A DNA stretch of 64,000 bases from Photobacterium marinum (lineage in GTDB: Bacteria; Pseudomonadota; Gammaproteobacteria; Enterobacterales; Vibrionaceae). A program made the position numbers and the translations under genes. The notes beneath the pieces were generated by a model. The model saw only the letters and a program-made list of their open reading frames with translations. It had not been told where the DNA came from and searched no databases. This document shows, in pieces, positions 8,049-15,921 of the stretch. Within the stretch, counting starts at the first letter, position 1. Each line of letters starts with the position of its first letter. Location: positions 1-64,000 of the forward strand of contig NZ_AMZO01000035.1 of NCBI RefSeq assembly GCF_000331515.1, written 5' to 3'.

Positions 8049-9464
8049 CTACGCGTTTTGATGTTGTAATGCGGCCTGCTCTGCTTTTTCTTTTCTGGCA
8101 ATAGCCTGTTTCAGAAGGTATTCACCCATTGCAACGGTAAGAATCACTCCGATAAAGACAGGTGCGCTATAAGTCCAGTTAATGCTGAGTGTCAGTAAGT
8201 CAGGGAAGATGAACAGCACAACAGCCTGGGCAATAACGAAGAAGCAGATAATGCTCAGTACCCATTGCACACCCATGCTGCCAGGAACCCGGAAAGGACG
8301 AGGCGTTTTAGGATCGCTGATACGCAACTTCAGGTATGAAGGGAACATAAACAGATATGGCAGCAGGAAAATGCAGCTTGAGAATGCGAATACCGACCAG
8401 AACAGCTCATCACTGGACTGAGCAAACAAGGCATAAGCAAGAATAACAACGGTTGAAAGCATACCTGTGATGTTGTTAGCACCAACCGGGGTTTGGTATT
8501 TCTCGGATACTTTAGCCACCATTTCCGGCAGCTCTCCCTCACCGGCAGCTTCCGCTGCTGCACGGCTGGCACCCATTGTCCAGGTCACCATGTTGCCGAT
8601 GAAGGTCAGAAGAGCCATTACACCGATGGCATACACCATGAACTGACCGAATGCGCCATCACCAAACAGCTTGCGCAAGGTATCAACAATACCGGCAACC
8701 AAGCCGATATCTTCTACCGGCAGTGCCATCAGAATGCCCACTGTACCGAAGACATACAGGAACGCGGTGATACCGGCAGCAAGGAATACCGATTTCGGCA
8801 TGTCGCGGACATCTTTCATTTCCTTGGTCATAGTACCGACCAGCTCAAACCCCATCAGGTTGAAGACCAGTGCAGGCAGGAAAGCAACACCAGTATCCAG
8901 GCTTGGCATCATTGCAGACAATGTAAATTCATTCGCCACACCATGCTTAGCCGCGTAGATGAAGCCACCGAAGCCCAATACGGCAATCACGGTTATTTTC
9001 AGCACTGCACCGATATTAATAACCCAGACACCGACATCTACAGATACATTACAAATCCAGATAGTTAACCAGGTTAAGCCAATACAAATAGCGATTTGCC
9101 AGAATAAAGACAAATCAGGGAAGAACAACTCGGAAAACATACCCGCAAACATAATATAAACTGCAGGCATCCATAGTCCGACATTAATCCAATAGAACCA
9201 TGTTGTTCTTACCGCCCATTTATAACCAAAAGCTTGTTTAACCCAGTCATAAATACCGCCTTCACCGGGATAGGTTGTACTTAATTCAGATGTTATTAAT
9301 CCGTAAGGAATAACAAACACAATTAATGTCACCAGCCACCAGCCAATTGCACTTACACCAATTGAAGCCGATGCTGTTAATGTATCAACAACAATAACGG
9401 CACAGAGGCTAAATAAGGCTAGGCTGCCTACCCCCATTTTTCCCGTTGAGTTTTGAGTTTCCAT
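8049..9464 (-). CDS. aguD: APC-family amino acid/amine transporter, probable agmatine-putrescine antiporter
   Basis: A 471-residue inner-membrane carrier of the APC superfamily with about 12 hydrophobic segments, a glycine-rich first segment and the TYPGEGGIYDWVKQAFG block typical of GadC/AguD-like exchangers. In agmatine clusters such a carrier brings in agmatine and exports putrescine, and the tight linkage to aguA supports that role; substrate is inferred from context only. The ATG at 9464 has GGAGA six bases upstream; the open frame extends 14 codons further but without a ribosome site. It is the first gene of the leftward operon. Confidence 0.85.
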   Translation of the reverse strand: METQNSTGKMGVGSLALFSLCAVIVVDTLTASASIGVSAIGWWLVTLIVFVIPYGLITSELSTTYPGEGGIYDWVKQAFGYKWAVRTTWFYWINVGLWMPAVYIMFAGMFSELFFPDLSLFWQIAICIGLTWLTIWICNVSVDVGVWVINIGAVLKITVIAVLGFGGFIYAAKHGVANEFTLSAMMPSLDTGVAFLPALVFNLMGFELVGTMTKEMKDVRDMPKSVFLAAGITAFLYVFGTVGILMALPVEDIGLVAGIVDTLRKLFGDGAFGQFMVYAIGVMALLTFIGNMVTWTMGASRAAAEAAGEGELPEMVAKVSEKYQTPVGANNITGMLSTVVILAYALFAQSSDELFWSVFAFSSCIFLLPYLFMFPSYLKLRISDPKTPRPFRVPGSMGVQWVLSIICFFVIAQAVVLFIFPDLLTLSINWTYSAPVFIGVILTVAMGEYLLKQAIARKEKAEQAALQHQNA

Positions 9465-9738
9465 AACAACTCTCCATTTAATTTTATTTCGGGTGCTTTT
9501 GTTCAACGTTTCGATACTTAATATCTAAGCAAAGCAATTAAGTGGCTGTCGTTATGAGAATCACTTATCGATAATTCGAACAGAAATCATTGCCAGGCCG
9601 TGACGATCGATTCAAAAAATGGGGTTAATTATTCAAAGGTTGAGAAAGTTGATTCTGATCAAGTCTGAGTTATGCCTGCAGACGATAAGTTTTATGCAAG
9701 CCGAGAGGCAAAATCCATAACGTGACAGGAATAATCAG
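9465..9738. promoter_or_regulatory. Divergent promoter region between aguD and the carbamate kinase gene
   Basis: The 274-base gap must hold promoters for both the leftward aguD-aguA and the rightward kinase-regulator units. TGAGAATCACTTATC near 9556 resembles the TGAGAATAAATAA core found upstream of the carbamoyltransferase gene, so it could be a shared operator; this is only a visual match. Confidence 0.35.
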
Positions 9739-10656
9739 ATGAAAAACGACAAACCGATTTTGGTCGTCGCTGTCGGCGGAAACGCCCTGTTACAGCGAGG
9801 CGAAACCATGAGCCACGGCAATCAGGCTAAGAACATTGCCATTGCAGCAGATGCCCTGGCAAAACTGAATCAGGACTACCGTGTAGTGATTGTCCACGGT
9901 AATGGTCCGCAGGTCGGGCTGCTGGCTTTGCAAAACCTGGCTTATACCGATACTCCGCCCTACCCACTTGATATTCTCGGTGCCGAAACCCAGGGCATGA
10001 TCGGTTACATGATGACGCAATCCCTTCGTCGCTCACTGCCAAATACTGAAATCAGCACCATACTCACTCAGGTTGCTGTTGACAGCAATGATCCGGCTTT
10101 CAATGACCCGAATAAGTTCATCGGCCCGGTTTACGACAAAGCTACAGCAGAGCTGATGGCCGATAAATACAACTGGTCTATCAAGCCAGACGGTGAATAC
10201 TGGCGCCGGGTTGTACCATCACCTCAGCCTCAGGCTATTCTGGAAATTAACAGCATCAAAACCCTGCTGGAACAGGATCATATGGTAATTTGCTGCGGTG
10301 GCGGCGGATGCCCTGTTGTTGATGGAGAAAATGGCTGTCAGGGCGTTGAAGCTGTCATAGACAAAGACTTATCTGCGGCGGTTCTGGCAACTCAACTGGG
10401 CGCAGAACACTTCCTCATCCTTACTGACGGTGACTATGTTTGTGTTGACTGGGGAACTCCCAATGAAAAGCCGTTACATGATGTCAGCGTAGATGAAATC
10501 ACCCAGTATCAGTTTGCGGCCGGCTCTATGGCGCCGAAAGTGGATGCCTGCTGTACATTCGCCAAAGCCACAAACGGTACAAGTCATATCGGATCTCTAC
10601 ATAAAACAGCTGAAATTATGTCACACAACTCTGGTACTCACATCAGTATCGAGTAA
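9739..10656 (+). CDS. arcC: Carbamate kinase
   Basis: A 305-residue amino-acid-kinase-family enzyme. It converts carbamoyl phosphate plus ADP to carbamate plus ATP, the energy-yielding last step of agmatine (or citrulline) fermentation. Hallmarks: VVAVGGNALLQRGE at the N-terminus, VHGNGPQVGLLALQN, VICCGGGGCPVV, VIDKDLSAAVLA and LILTDGDYV. In agmatine clusters it is also named aguC. An AGGAAT ribosome site precedes the ATG. The TetR gene follows after 44 bases and is likely co-transcribed up to the hairpin at 11348. Confidence 0.95.
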   Translation: MKNDKPILVVAVGGNALLQRGETMSHGNQAKNIAIAADALAKLNQDYRVVIVHGNGPQVGLLALQNLAYTDTPPYPLDILGAETQGMIGYMMTQSLRRSLPNTEISTILTQVAVDSNDPAFNDPNKFIGPVYDKATAELMADKYNWSIKPDGEYWRRVVPSPQPQAILEINSIKTLLEQDHMVICCGGGGCPVVDGENGCQGVEAVIDKDLSAAVLATQLGAEHFLILTDGDYVCVDWGTPNEKPLHDVSVDEITQYQFAAGSMAPKVDACCTFAKATNGTSHIGSLHKTAEIMSHNSGTHISIE

Positions 10657-10700
10657 AGTGTTAGTAAAGGAACAAAAACTGCTGGCGACCAGGAAAAAAC

Positions 10701-11324
10701 ATGAAAAAAGAATCTACTAAACAACGTCTTGAGCGAATCCACACTGCCGCAACAAACCTGGTTTCCCAGCGGGACGTCAATAGCATTTCCATCTATGATG
10801 TTGCCAAAGAGGCTGCCATCGCAGCCTCAACCGTCTACCACCACTATCCGAACATCGAAGCACTGATGTATCGATTGATGGAAGACATCTTTGAAGACTT
10901 CAAATCAGTGCTGCAAAATGCCATCGTACCGGAGAAGATCAATCACTGGTCTGATATTAACCGGATGATTGAGCAAGGATTTGTAACCTATTACAACAAC
11001 AACCCGCTGGTACAACGCATTTTGCTCGGCCAGCATACTTATGCTTCTATCCGCCATGCTGATGCACAGAATGATCTGGTGCTGGCAGAATATGTTGAAG
11101 TAATTTACCGTCGACATTTTGTCCTGCCGGAGCTGCCTAAAGATGTGAATATTTTTGCAATCGCCCTGCAAGTTGCGGATAAAGTATATTCAATGAATTA
11201 TCGGGAAAATGGCTCCATCCCTCCGGAGATGGCAAGAGAAGCCATTACCGTAACTGAAGCATATCTCAGTGTTTATTTACCTAAAATACTTCCTCGCCAA
11301 CCATTAATTAACGCTACTCATTAA
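10701..11324 (+). CDS. TetR-family regulator, probable controller of the agmatine genes
   Basis: A 207-residue protein with a TetR-type helix-turn-helix at residues 10-55 (SIYDVAKEAAIAASTVYHHYPNIEALMYRLME), then an all-helical C-terminal ligand and dimer domain without a recognisable signature. TetR-type repressors (AguR in Pseudomonas) answer to agmatine or N-carbamoylputrescine, and its position between carbamate kinase and carbamoyltransferase genes makes the same job likely here. AGGA lies eight bases before ATG. Inverted repeats at 11574-11608 and 11633-11652 are candidate binding sites. Confidence 0.82.
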   Translation: MKKESTKQRLERIHTAATNLVSQRDVNSISIYDVAKEAAIAASTVYHHYPNIEALMYRLMEDIFEDFKSVLQNAIVPEKINHWSDINRMIEQGFVTYYNNNPLVQRILLGQHTYASIRHADAQNDLVLAEYVEVIYRRHFVLPELPKDVNIFAIALQVADKVYSMNYRENGSIPPEMAREAITVTEAYLSVYLPKILPRQPLINATH

Positions 11325-11347
11325 TCTGTTTCTCTATTGTATCTATT

Positions 11348-11377
11348 CCCTGGCAACTCCGGTTACCAGGGCTTTTT
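11348..11377 (+). terminator. Terminator of the arcC-regulator unit
   Basis: The stem CCCTGG/CCAGGG with inner pairs AAC/GTT is followed by CTTTTTG, 23 bases after the TetR stop codon. It means the carbamoyltransferase gene needs its own promoter. Confidence 0.8.
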
Positions 11378-11524
11378 GTATGTATAATTCCATTAAAACC
11401 AACAACAAAATAATTTATTACTTCCTCTCTCATCACCTTGTCTTCTATAAACACCAAAATCGAATGACACTGTCAGAGGATTAAAATCAAATATCGAATT
11501 TATAAACACCACAAAAGTTAATTC

Positions 11525-11540
11525 TGTGATAAAAATCAAT
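11525..11540 (+). promoter_or_regulatory. CRP-like half-conserved site upstream of the carbamoyltransferase gene
   Basis: TGTGA, six bases, then TCAAT is close to the CRP consensus TGTGA-N6-TCACA in the left half but weak in the right half. It lies about 157 bases before the start codon. Confidence 0.3.
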
Positions 11541-11573
11541 CCGTATTATCCCCCGGCAACACTTAGATCGATT

Positions 11574-11608
11574 AGTGATTCTGATTTGAGAATAAATAAC
11601 TCATCACT
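11574..11608. promoter_or_regulatory. Nested inverted repeat, candidate operator
   Basis: Outer arms AGTGAT/ATCACT enclose inner arms TGAG/CTCA around AATAAATAA. A related repeat, GAGTG-N10-CACTC with the core ATAAATAAAG, lies at 11633-11652. Both sit between the previous terminator and the carbamoyltransferase start, where the TetR regulator would be expected to bind. The spacing and resemblance are seen; the binding is inferred. Confidence 0.4.
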
Positions 11609-11696
11609 TCAATAATAAACACATCCAAACAAGAGTGATAAATAAAGCACTCATTAACCGAATCAACTTATTACCAGAAACAAGAAGGAATGAATT

Positions 11697-12743
11697 ATGA
11701 AACTGCCATCTTCAAGCGCTACTAACCTAAATAAAAAAGGTCTGCGTCATTTCTTAAAAACTCAGGATTTCACCAAAAAAGAACTAACTGACATTCTTGA
11801 CCTGATGGCAATGCTTAAACAGGCTCGCCGCGATAATGCTATTCCGCAGCTGTTTAAAGGCAAATCTGTCGCAATGATTTTTGAACAACCATCAACCCGT
11901 ACCCGTATCTCATTCGAAACAGCAGCAACCCTGCTTGGCGGTCATGCCCTGTTCCTTTCACCAAAAGACATCCATCTTGGTAGCAAAGAGTCTCTTGAAG
12001 ATACTGCACGCGTAATGTCGCGTATGGTTGATGTCATCATGGCTCGTGTCGACGAGCACACCACAGTTGCCGGCCTGGCAGAACAAGCAAGCGTACCTGT
12101 TATCAACGGTCTTTGTGACTGGCTGCACCCGACTCAAATAATGGCCGACCTGTTCACCATGATTGAACACCTGCCTGACGGTAAGGCTCTGGAAGATCTG
12201 ACGGTTGCCTTTGTCGGCGATGCCACCAACGTTGCTTCTTCACTCATGTTCGCCTGCACAAAATTCGGCATGACATTCAAGCACATCTGTCCAGACCGTT
12301 TCAAAGCACCTCAGAAATGGGTTGATATCGCTCTTGAAAACTGCGAAACATCCGGCGGCAAACTGGTGATTACCGACAATACTGATGAAGTGGCAGGCTG
12401 TGACATTATTGTTGCTGACAGCTTCTACTGGTTCGGTCAGGAAGACGAGAAAGAAATCCGCCTGTCTACCTTCATCCCAGAGTATGTTGTGACTCAGGAA
12501 ATGATGGACAAAGCTGGCCCTAACGCAATGTTCATGCACTGCCTGCCAGCAAACGATCAGCGCGAATGTACCCGTGAAGTCATGGAGTCACCAAATTCAA
12601 TTATCTTTGACGAAGCAGAAAACCGCCTGACAGCGCAAATGGCACTCTTAGTATACCTGACTCACAAACATAACAAGCTACCAAGTGATGCAACTGTCGC
12701 TGAGCACAAAGCAAAAATTGAGAACTTCCTGGCGACCTTATAA
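11697..12743 (+). CDS. aguB: Putrescine carbamoyltransferase
   Basis: A 348-residue trimeric-type carbamoyltransferase that phosphorolyses N-carbamoylputrescine to putrescine and carbamoyl phosphate. It shows the carbamoyl-phosphate loop STRTRISFE at about residue 65, HPTQ in the binding strand, and HCLPA near residue 281. Several stretches (MIFEQPSTRTR, DIHLGSKESLEDTARVMSR, VINGLCDWLHPTQ, TMIEHLPDGKALEDL, SIIFDEAENRLT) match the Enterococcus putrescine enzyme as I recall it better than ornithine carbamoyltransferases, and context agrees. The gene is also called ptcA. A strong AAGGAATG ribosome site precedes the ATG and an intrinsic terminator follows. Confidence 0.88.
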   Translation: MKLPSSSATNLNKKGLRHFLKTQDFTKKELTDILDLMAMLKQARRDNAIPQLFKGKSVAMIFEQPSTRTRISFETAATLLGGHALFLSPKDIHLGSKESLEDTARVMSRMVDVIMARVDEHTTVAGLAEQASVPVINGLCDWLHPTQIMADLFTMIEHLPDGKALEDLTVAFVGDATNVASSLMFACTKFGMTFKHICPDRFKAPQKWVDIALENCETSGGKLVITDNTDEVAGCDIIVADSFYWFGQEDEKEIRLSTFIPEYVVTQEMMDKAGPNAMFMHCLPANDQRECTREVMESPNSIIFDEAENRLTAQMALLVYLTHKHNKLPSDATVAEHKAKIENFLATL

Positions 12744-12773
12744 GCTCAATCAGCAATACAATCACCAGAAACA

Positions 12774-12800
12774 GAAAAAGGCACAATATGTGCCTTTTTT
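12774..12800 (+). terminator. Terminator of aguB
   Basis: The stem AAGGCACA/TGTGCCTT with a 3-base loop is followed by six T. The A-run on the left also lets it serve the convergent J-domain gene. Confidence 0.88.
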
Positions 12801-12845
12801 ACTTGAGCTTAAGTTTATAAACCGTACTGAGCTTGATTATAAAAC

Positions 12846-13982
12846 TCAGTAAGGACAAGCCTGCTGTAACTGGTAATACGCCTCTGCGAATCCTTCGTTA
12901 GGGAAATACTCTTTGTTTATCAACAAGCTTTTGCTTTCCGACCAGTTCGCCGCAAAGGAACCATTTCCATATGGAATGTTGTAGATCATAAAGTGGCGAT
13001 CCTGCCGGTCAAAAATCAGGTTTGCCGACAAACGTCCGGATCTCAAGTTCGAGTTCCGGTAATACTGAAATCCAGTATTACAGCTTTTAACCACATACGA
13101 GCCCTTCTCACTCCTGACGCTGATATAGGGCATTCTGTTATTCTCAAAGAAACGCAGTTGCCACAAACCGGAAAGACTCTCAAGTTTAATGCGTGGCTTA
13201 GGTTTAGGCTTGACCGGAGCCACATTCAATACCTGCTTCTCCGATAATGCGGCTGATGCGGTGGCATCTACCGGATTGGTATCGAGTATCGTCACCACAG
13301 CCTCAGGCTTTTCCTTTGGCTCTTCAAACATCGCCAGCAAAGCTAACCAGGGCTCTTTACCAAGCGTAAAGAGCAAACCGGCAATAATGGCCGGCATCAT
13401 CAATACCAACCCGTAACGGCGGATATTAAAACCACCCAACGCCTTTAGCTGGTTTTGAACTTTTGGTGCAAGGTCATCCATTGAGACAGATGCCCCCAAT
13501 GAGGACGCAGAGCCGGAAGATGGCACAATGGCTCGGGTATTTTCACTGACTTTTCGGCGTGCCTCTTCAAGCTGACTATTCAGCCTGCGATTTTCACGTC
13601 TCAACCACTTCAGCTCATCTTCAACGGCATTGGTATAACGCTCGCTTTCTTCATTGCTGCTTCGATTCTTTTCCTGCTCTTCTTTAAGTTGCTGATTAAG
13701 CTGTTCATTCAGCTTCTTCAATGCCACAAATTCTCGCTCAAGATGCTTGAGCTTCGCATTGTTACTTTCAGCAGAGGGATCTTTGAGTTGAATGGTACGA
13801 ACGGCTTCATCATGCCCTTTTCCTGCGCTTACTTTTTCGTAAGCTTGGACAATCATCTGCATTAACGCCTTAGAACCGCCTTTATCCGGGTGAAGGCGGC
13901 TTGAAAGCAGTTTGTATCGGCGCTTAACATCTGCACTGCCTGTTTTGTCGTCAGTGCCTAAAATATCGTGAAAGGAGGTCAT
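12846..13982 (-). CDS. Membrane-anchored J-domain protein
   Basis: A 378-residue protein with three visible parts. Residues 1-65 form a J-domain, with the HPD tripeptide at 31-33 (SSRLHPDKGGSK), which would stimulate an Hsp70 ATPase. Residues 75-160 form a Gln/Glu/Arg-rich coiled coil. A single hydrophobic segment near residue 200 (YGLVLMMPAIIAGLLF) is followed by a roughly 150-residue domain with SGLWQLRFFENNRMPY that I do not recognise. The likely topology has the J-domain inside and the C-terminal domain in the periplasm. I chose ATG 13982 because it opens the J-domain; the open frame extends 24 codons further. The partner chaperone is unknown; a YegD-type Hsp70 is encoded about 6 kb away. 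Confidence 0.75.
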   Translation of the reverse strand: MTSFHDILGTDDKTGSADVKRRYKLLSSRLHPDKGGSKALMQMIVQAYEKVSAGKGHDEAVRTIQLKDPSAESNNAKLKHLEREFVALKKLNEQLNQQLKEEQEKNRSSNEESERYTNAVEDELKWLRRENRRLNSQLEEARRKVSENTRAIVPSSGSASSLGASVSMDDLAPKVQNQLKALGGFNIRRYGLVLMMPAIIAGLLFTLGKEPWLALLAMFEEPKEKPEAVVTILDTNPVDATASAALSEKQVLNVAPVKPKPKPRIKLESLSGLWQLRFFENNRMPYISVRSEKGSYVVKSCNTGFQYYRNSNLRSGRLSANLIFDRQDRHFMIYNIPYGNGSFAANWSESKSLLINKEYFPNEGFAEAYYQLQQACPY

Positions 13983-14211
13983 TCTTTTTCTGCAGTTACC
14001 GTTAACTACGATTATTGTGCGTTCCCCTTCATCAGGAACGCAATAAAACAGCATGCCTTACTAACCAATAAATTATATGCATATCAATTTATTGGCTAAT
14101 ACAGGCACGCTGACTGTATTTCATATATTATCGGCAAATTTCCGGTAACTTTATACTTTGTAAACATAAAATCACCAGAGAATCAGAAATAAATGCTGAC
14201 TCAATCACAAT

Positions 14212-14919
14212 TCAGGAATTCAAATTGTGCTTACGCATCCTGAACTCACCCGGTGAACACCCCATATGCTTCTTAAAAACCCGAGAGAAATAAGAGACAT
14301 CCTTAAATCCTGCCGAGTTAGCGACCTGAGAAATTTTCTCGCGGTCAGAACTCAGCAAGCCGCAGGCAAGATCAAGTCGTTTCTTGATAATGTACTGCTT
14401 TAAAGTGACCCCCATGATGCTATGGAACAGTCGCGAAAAATATGTCGGAGAATAATGACAGGCATTAGCCAGATCTTCCTCTCGCAACGGCGCACTGATA
14501 TTTTCATCAATGATTTTTAACGCTGGTCTGATAGACAACTCGCGATGCTCAAAACCCGAATCAGCTTCACTTTCAACATGGTGTGTATGCAATCGACTAA
14601 AACACTCATCCAAATCCTGGCGAGTTGCCATTGCAGAAATCACATCCTCACCGCCGGCACGCAAGACATTCAATGCCAGATTGGCATCCAGTTTATGGTA
14701 CACGACGACAACTTTAGCCAACGGGAAACGCCCCTTAACCGAGCGTAATAATTCAAAACCTTCCGATGATGAATCAATAACCTCAAGGAAAATCAATTCC
14801 TGCCCAGTCATTGTCGAAAGTAACTCAAAAGGCGAAACATCAACGACGTTGTGTGACAACTTCAGATTATCTCTGGCTTCTGCCGTTTTGTCATAATGAC
14901 TACAACTAACCCAAATCAC
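14212..14919 (-). CDS. AraC-family regulator with degenerate receiver-like N-terminal domain
   Basis: A 235-residue regulator. The C-terminal 100 residues are a double helix-turn-helix AraC domain (LREEDLANACHYSPTYFSRLF, then ISQVANSAGFKDVSYFSRVFKKHMGCSPGEFR). Residues 1-115 look like a response-regulator receiver: the strand ELIFLEVID followed by EGFELLRSV, then VVVVYHKLDANLALNVLRAGGEDVI. The usual phosphoacceptor Asp is Glu46, and the N-terminal acidic pair is missing, so it is probably a pseudo-receiver not switched by a kinase. It is divergent from the glycine-riboswitch symporter gene. Target genes unknown. Confidence 0.82.
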   Translation of the reverse strand: MIWVSCSHYDKTAEARDNLKLSHNVVDVSPFELLSTMTGQELIFLEVIDSSSEGFELLRSVKGRFPLAKVVVVYHKLDANLALNVLRAGGEDVISAMATRQDLDECFSRLHTHHVESEADSGFEHRELSIRPALKIIDENISAPLREEDLANACHYSPTYFSRLFHSIMGVTLKQYIIKKRLDLACGLLSSDREKISQVANSAGFKDVSYFSRVFKKHMGCSPGEFRMRKHNLNS

Positions 14920-15540
14920 AAATTCACCTTACTAATAGTGTTATGGTTGCATGCAGTTCACTGCATGACGCGATTAAACACTCCTTGTCGATGAATACTA
15001 ATTTTGTTTATTGTCTTATAAGAATAGTTATGAGCGTAACGTCAAAAAACTGACTACATATGAATTATTAACGTTCAGAAACCTAAATAAATCCAGTTTG
15101 ACTAGTTTGTTTCAAATTTAAGCAATAATTACCGCACAATCTGCTACATCCAGCCTTTCAACGATTTACATCGAAAAAGAAGTCATTTCCACAAAGCGAG
15201 CATTCCAATTAGAAATATAAAACTAATTTCAAATTCCAAAAAAATCTATTTGGATAGCTAATTTAGCTCACTATAAAATAGTATAGCTGACGATAAAAAA
15301 ATAACATTACAGTTTTTTTTGCTGGTATATGCGTAATTTTAAGTAAAACTGATTACATAACCTGTCTCAAATAGTCAACAAACAAAATCATTGTTAGGAA
15401 TGTAAAGCCTCCCCCTTAGACTACTTTTTGAACTTTTTCCTTGTCAGATTGAAAAATTTCTCAGAACAATGAAAATTTTTTGCAGACAATCACATTTTTA
15501 TCTATTAGTATTGTCGCTCGAAAATCGAGTTCCGATGAAG
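14920..15540. other. AT-rich intergenic region with promoter for the glycine riboswitch transcript
   Basis: No gene is seen in these 620 bases between the AraC gene and the riboswitch. The leftward AraC promoter must lie near its start. Near the right end a plausible sigma-70 promoter reads TTGCAG (15480-15485), 17 bases, TATTAG (15503-15508), which would start the riboswitch RNA about 25 bases before aptamer I. Confidence 0.45.
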
Positions 15541-15720
15541 ACAGCAGGAGAGTGGCTGAGTACATCAATGATTCCCAAGGATAAACTTTGGGTTAAACGT
15601 ACTCTCCCGCCGAAGAAGTAAGCACCTCACCCGTTCTGATTCTCACAGATCATGATGTGTAAATCTTTCAGGCACTGTTCTGTCAGTTCAATGAATTGAC
15701 AGACTGGTATGGACTGCTGT
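15541..15720 (+). ncRNA. Glycine riboswitch, aptamer I (expanded)
   Basis: The first of two glycine aptamers. Closing helix P1 is ACAGCAG (15541-15547) with CTGCTGT (15714-15720). The conserved core pieces are GGAGAG, CCGAAGAAGTAAG and ATCTTTCAGGCA. It is about twice the usual length: the P3 arm is a long hairpin closed by GAGTAC/GTACTC, the segment after the core is enlarged, and an extra hairpin with arms CTGTCA/TGACAG (15680-15702) is inserted after CAGGCA. Tandem aptamers before AGCS symporter genes are known from Vibrio cholerae, where glycine switches the gene on. Confidence 0.85.
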
Positions 15721-15728
15721 TGGAGGAG

Positions 15729-15826
15729 CCTCTGGAGAGATCCGTTAAATCGGACGCCGAAGGAGCAAGTTTTTGTTGCTATGCAAACAGCAACAGAAGT
15801 GAAACTCTCAGGCAAAAGGACAGAGG
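15729..15826 (+). ncRNA. Glycine riboswitch, aptamer II
   Basis: The second aptamer follows after an 8-base linker. P1 is CCTCTG (15729-15734) with CAGAGG (15821-15826). Core pieces GGAGAG, CGCCGAAGGAGCAAG and AAACTCTCAGGCAAAAGGAC match the family consensus closely. The variable hairpin GTTGC/GCAAC-like lies between them. Together with aptamer I it controls the symporter gene starting at 15922. Confidence 0.93.
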
Positions 15827-15869
15827 AGATAAGATCAACAGCTCTATATCTACGGGTCTATCCTGTAAT

Positions 15870-15918
15870 ACAACTTTTCTGTTGTTTTTTATCTCTTCCT
15901 TTGATGTTTAAGGGGAGA
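15870..15918 (+). promoter_or_regulatory. Likely expression platform of the glycine riboswitch
   Basis: Two candidate switches are visible between aptamer II and the start codon. First, ACAAC/GTTGT (15870-15885) followed by a run of T is a weak terminator. Second, TCTCTTC (15892-15898) can pair with GGGGAGA (15912-15918), hiding the ribosome site of the symporter. Which is used cannot be told by eye; an upstream open reading frame start at 15709 lies inside the aptamers and is not real. Confidence 0.5.
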
Positions 15919-15921
15919 ATG

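Noticed and set aside
8493-9068. 191-codon open frame on the plus strand
   Set aside because: It lies wholly antisense to the transporter gene; its His/Gln-rich composition is that of a shadow frame.
15709-15921. N-terminal extension of the symporter frame
   Set aside because: The added residues are encoded inside the glycine aptamers; the true ribosome site is at 15911-15918.
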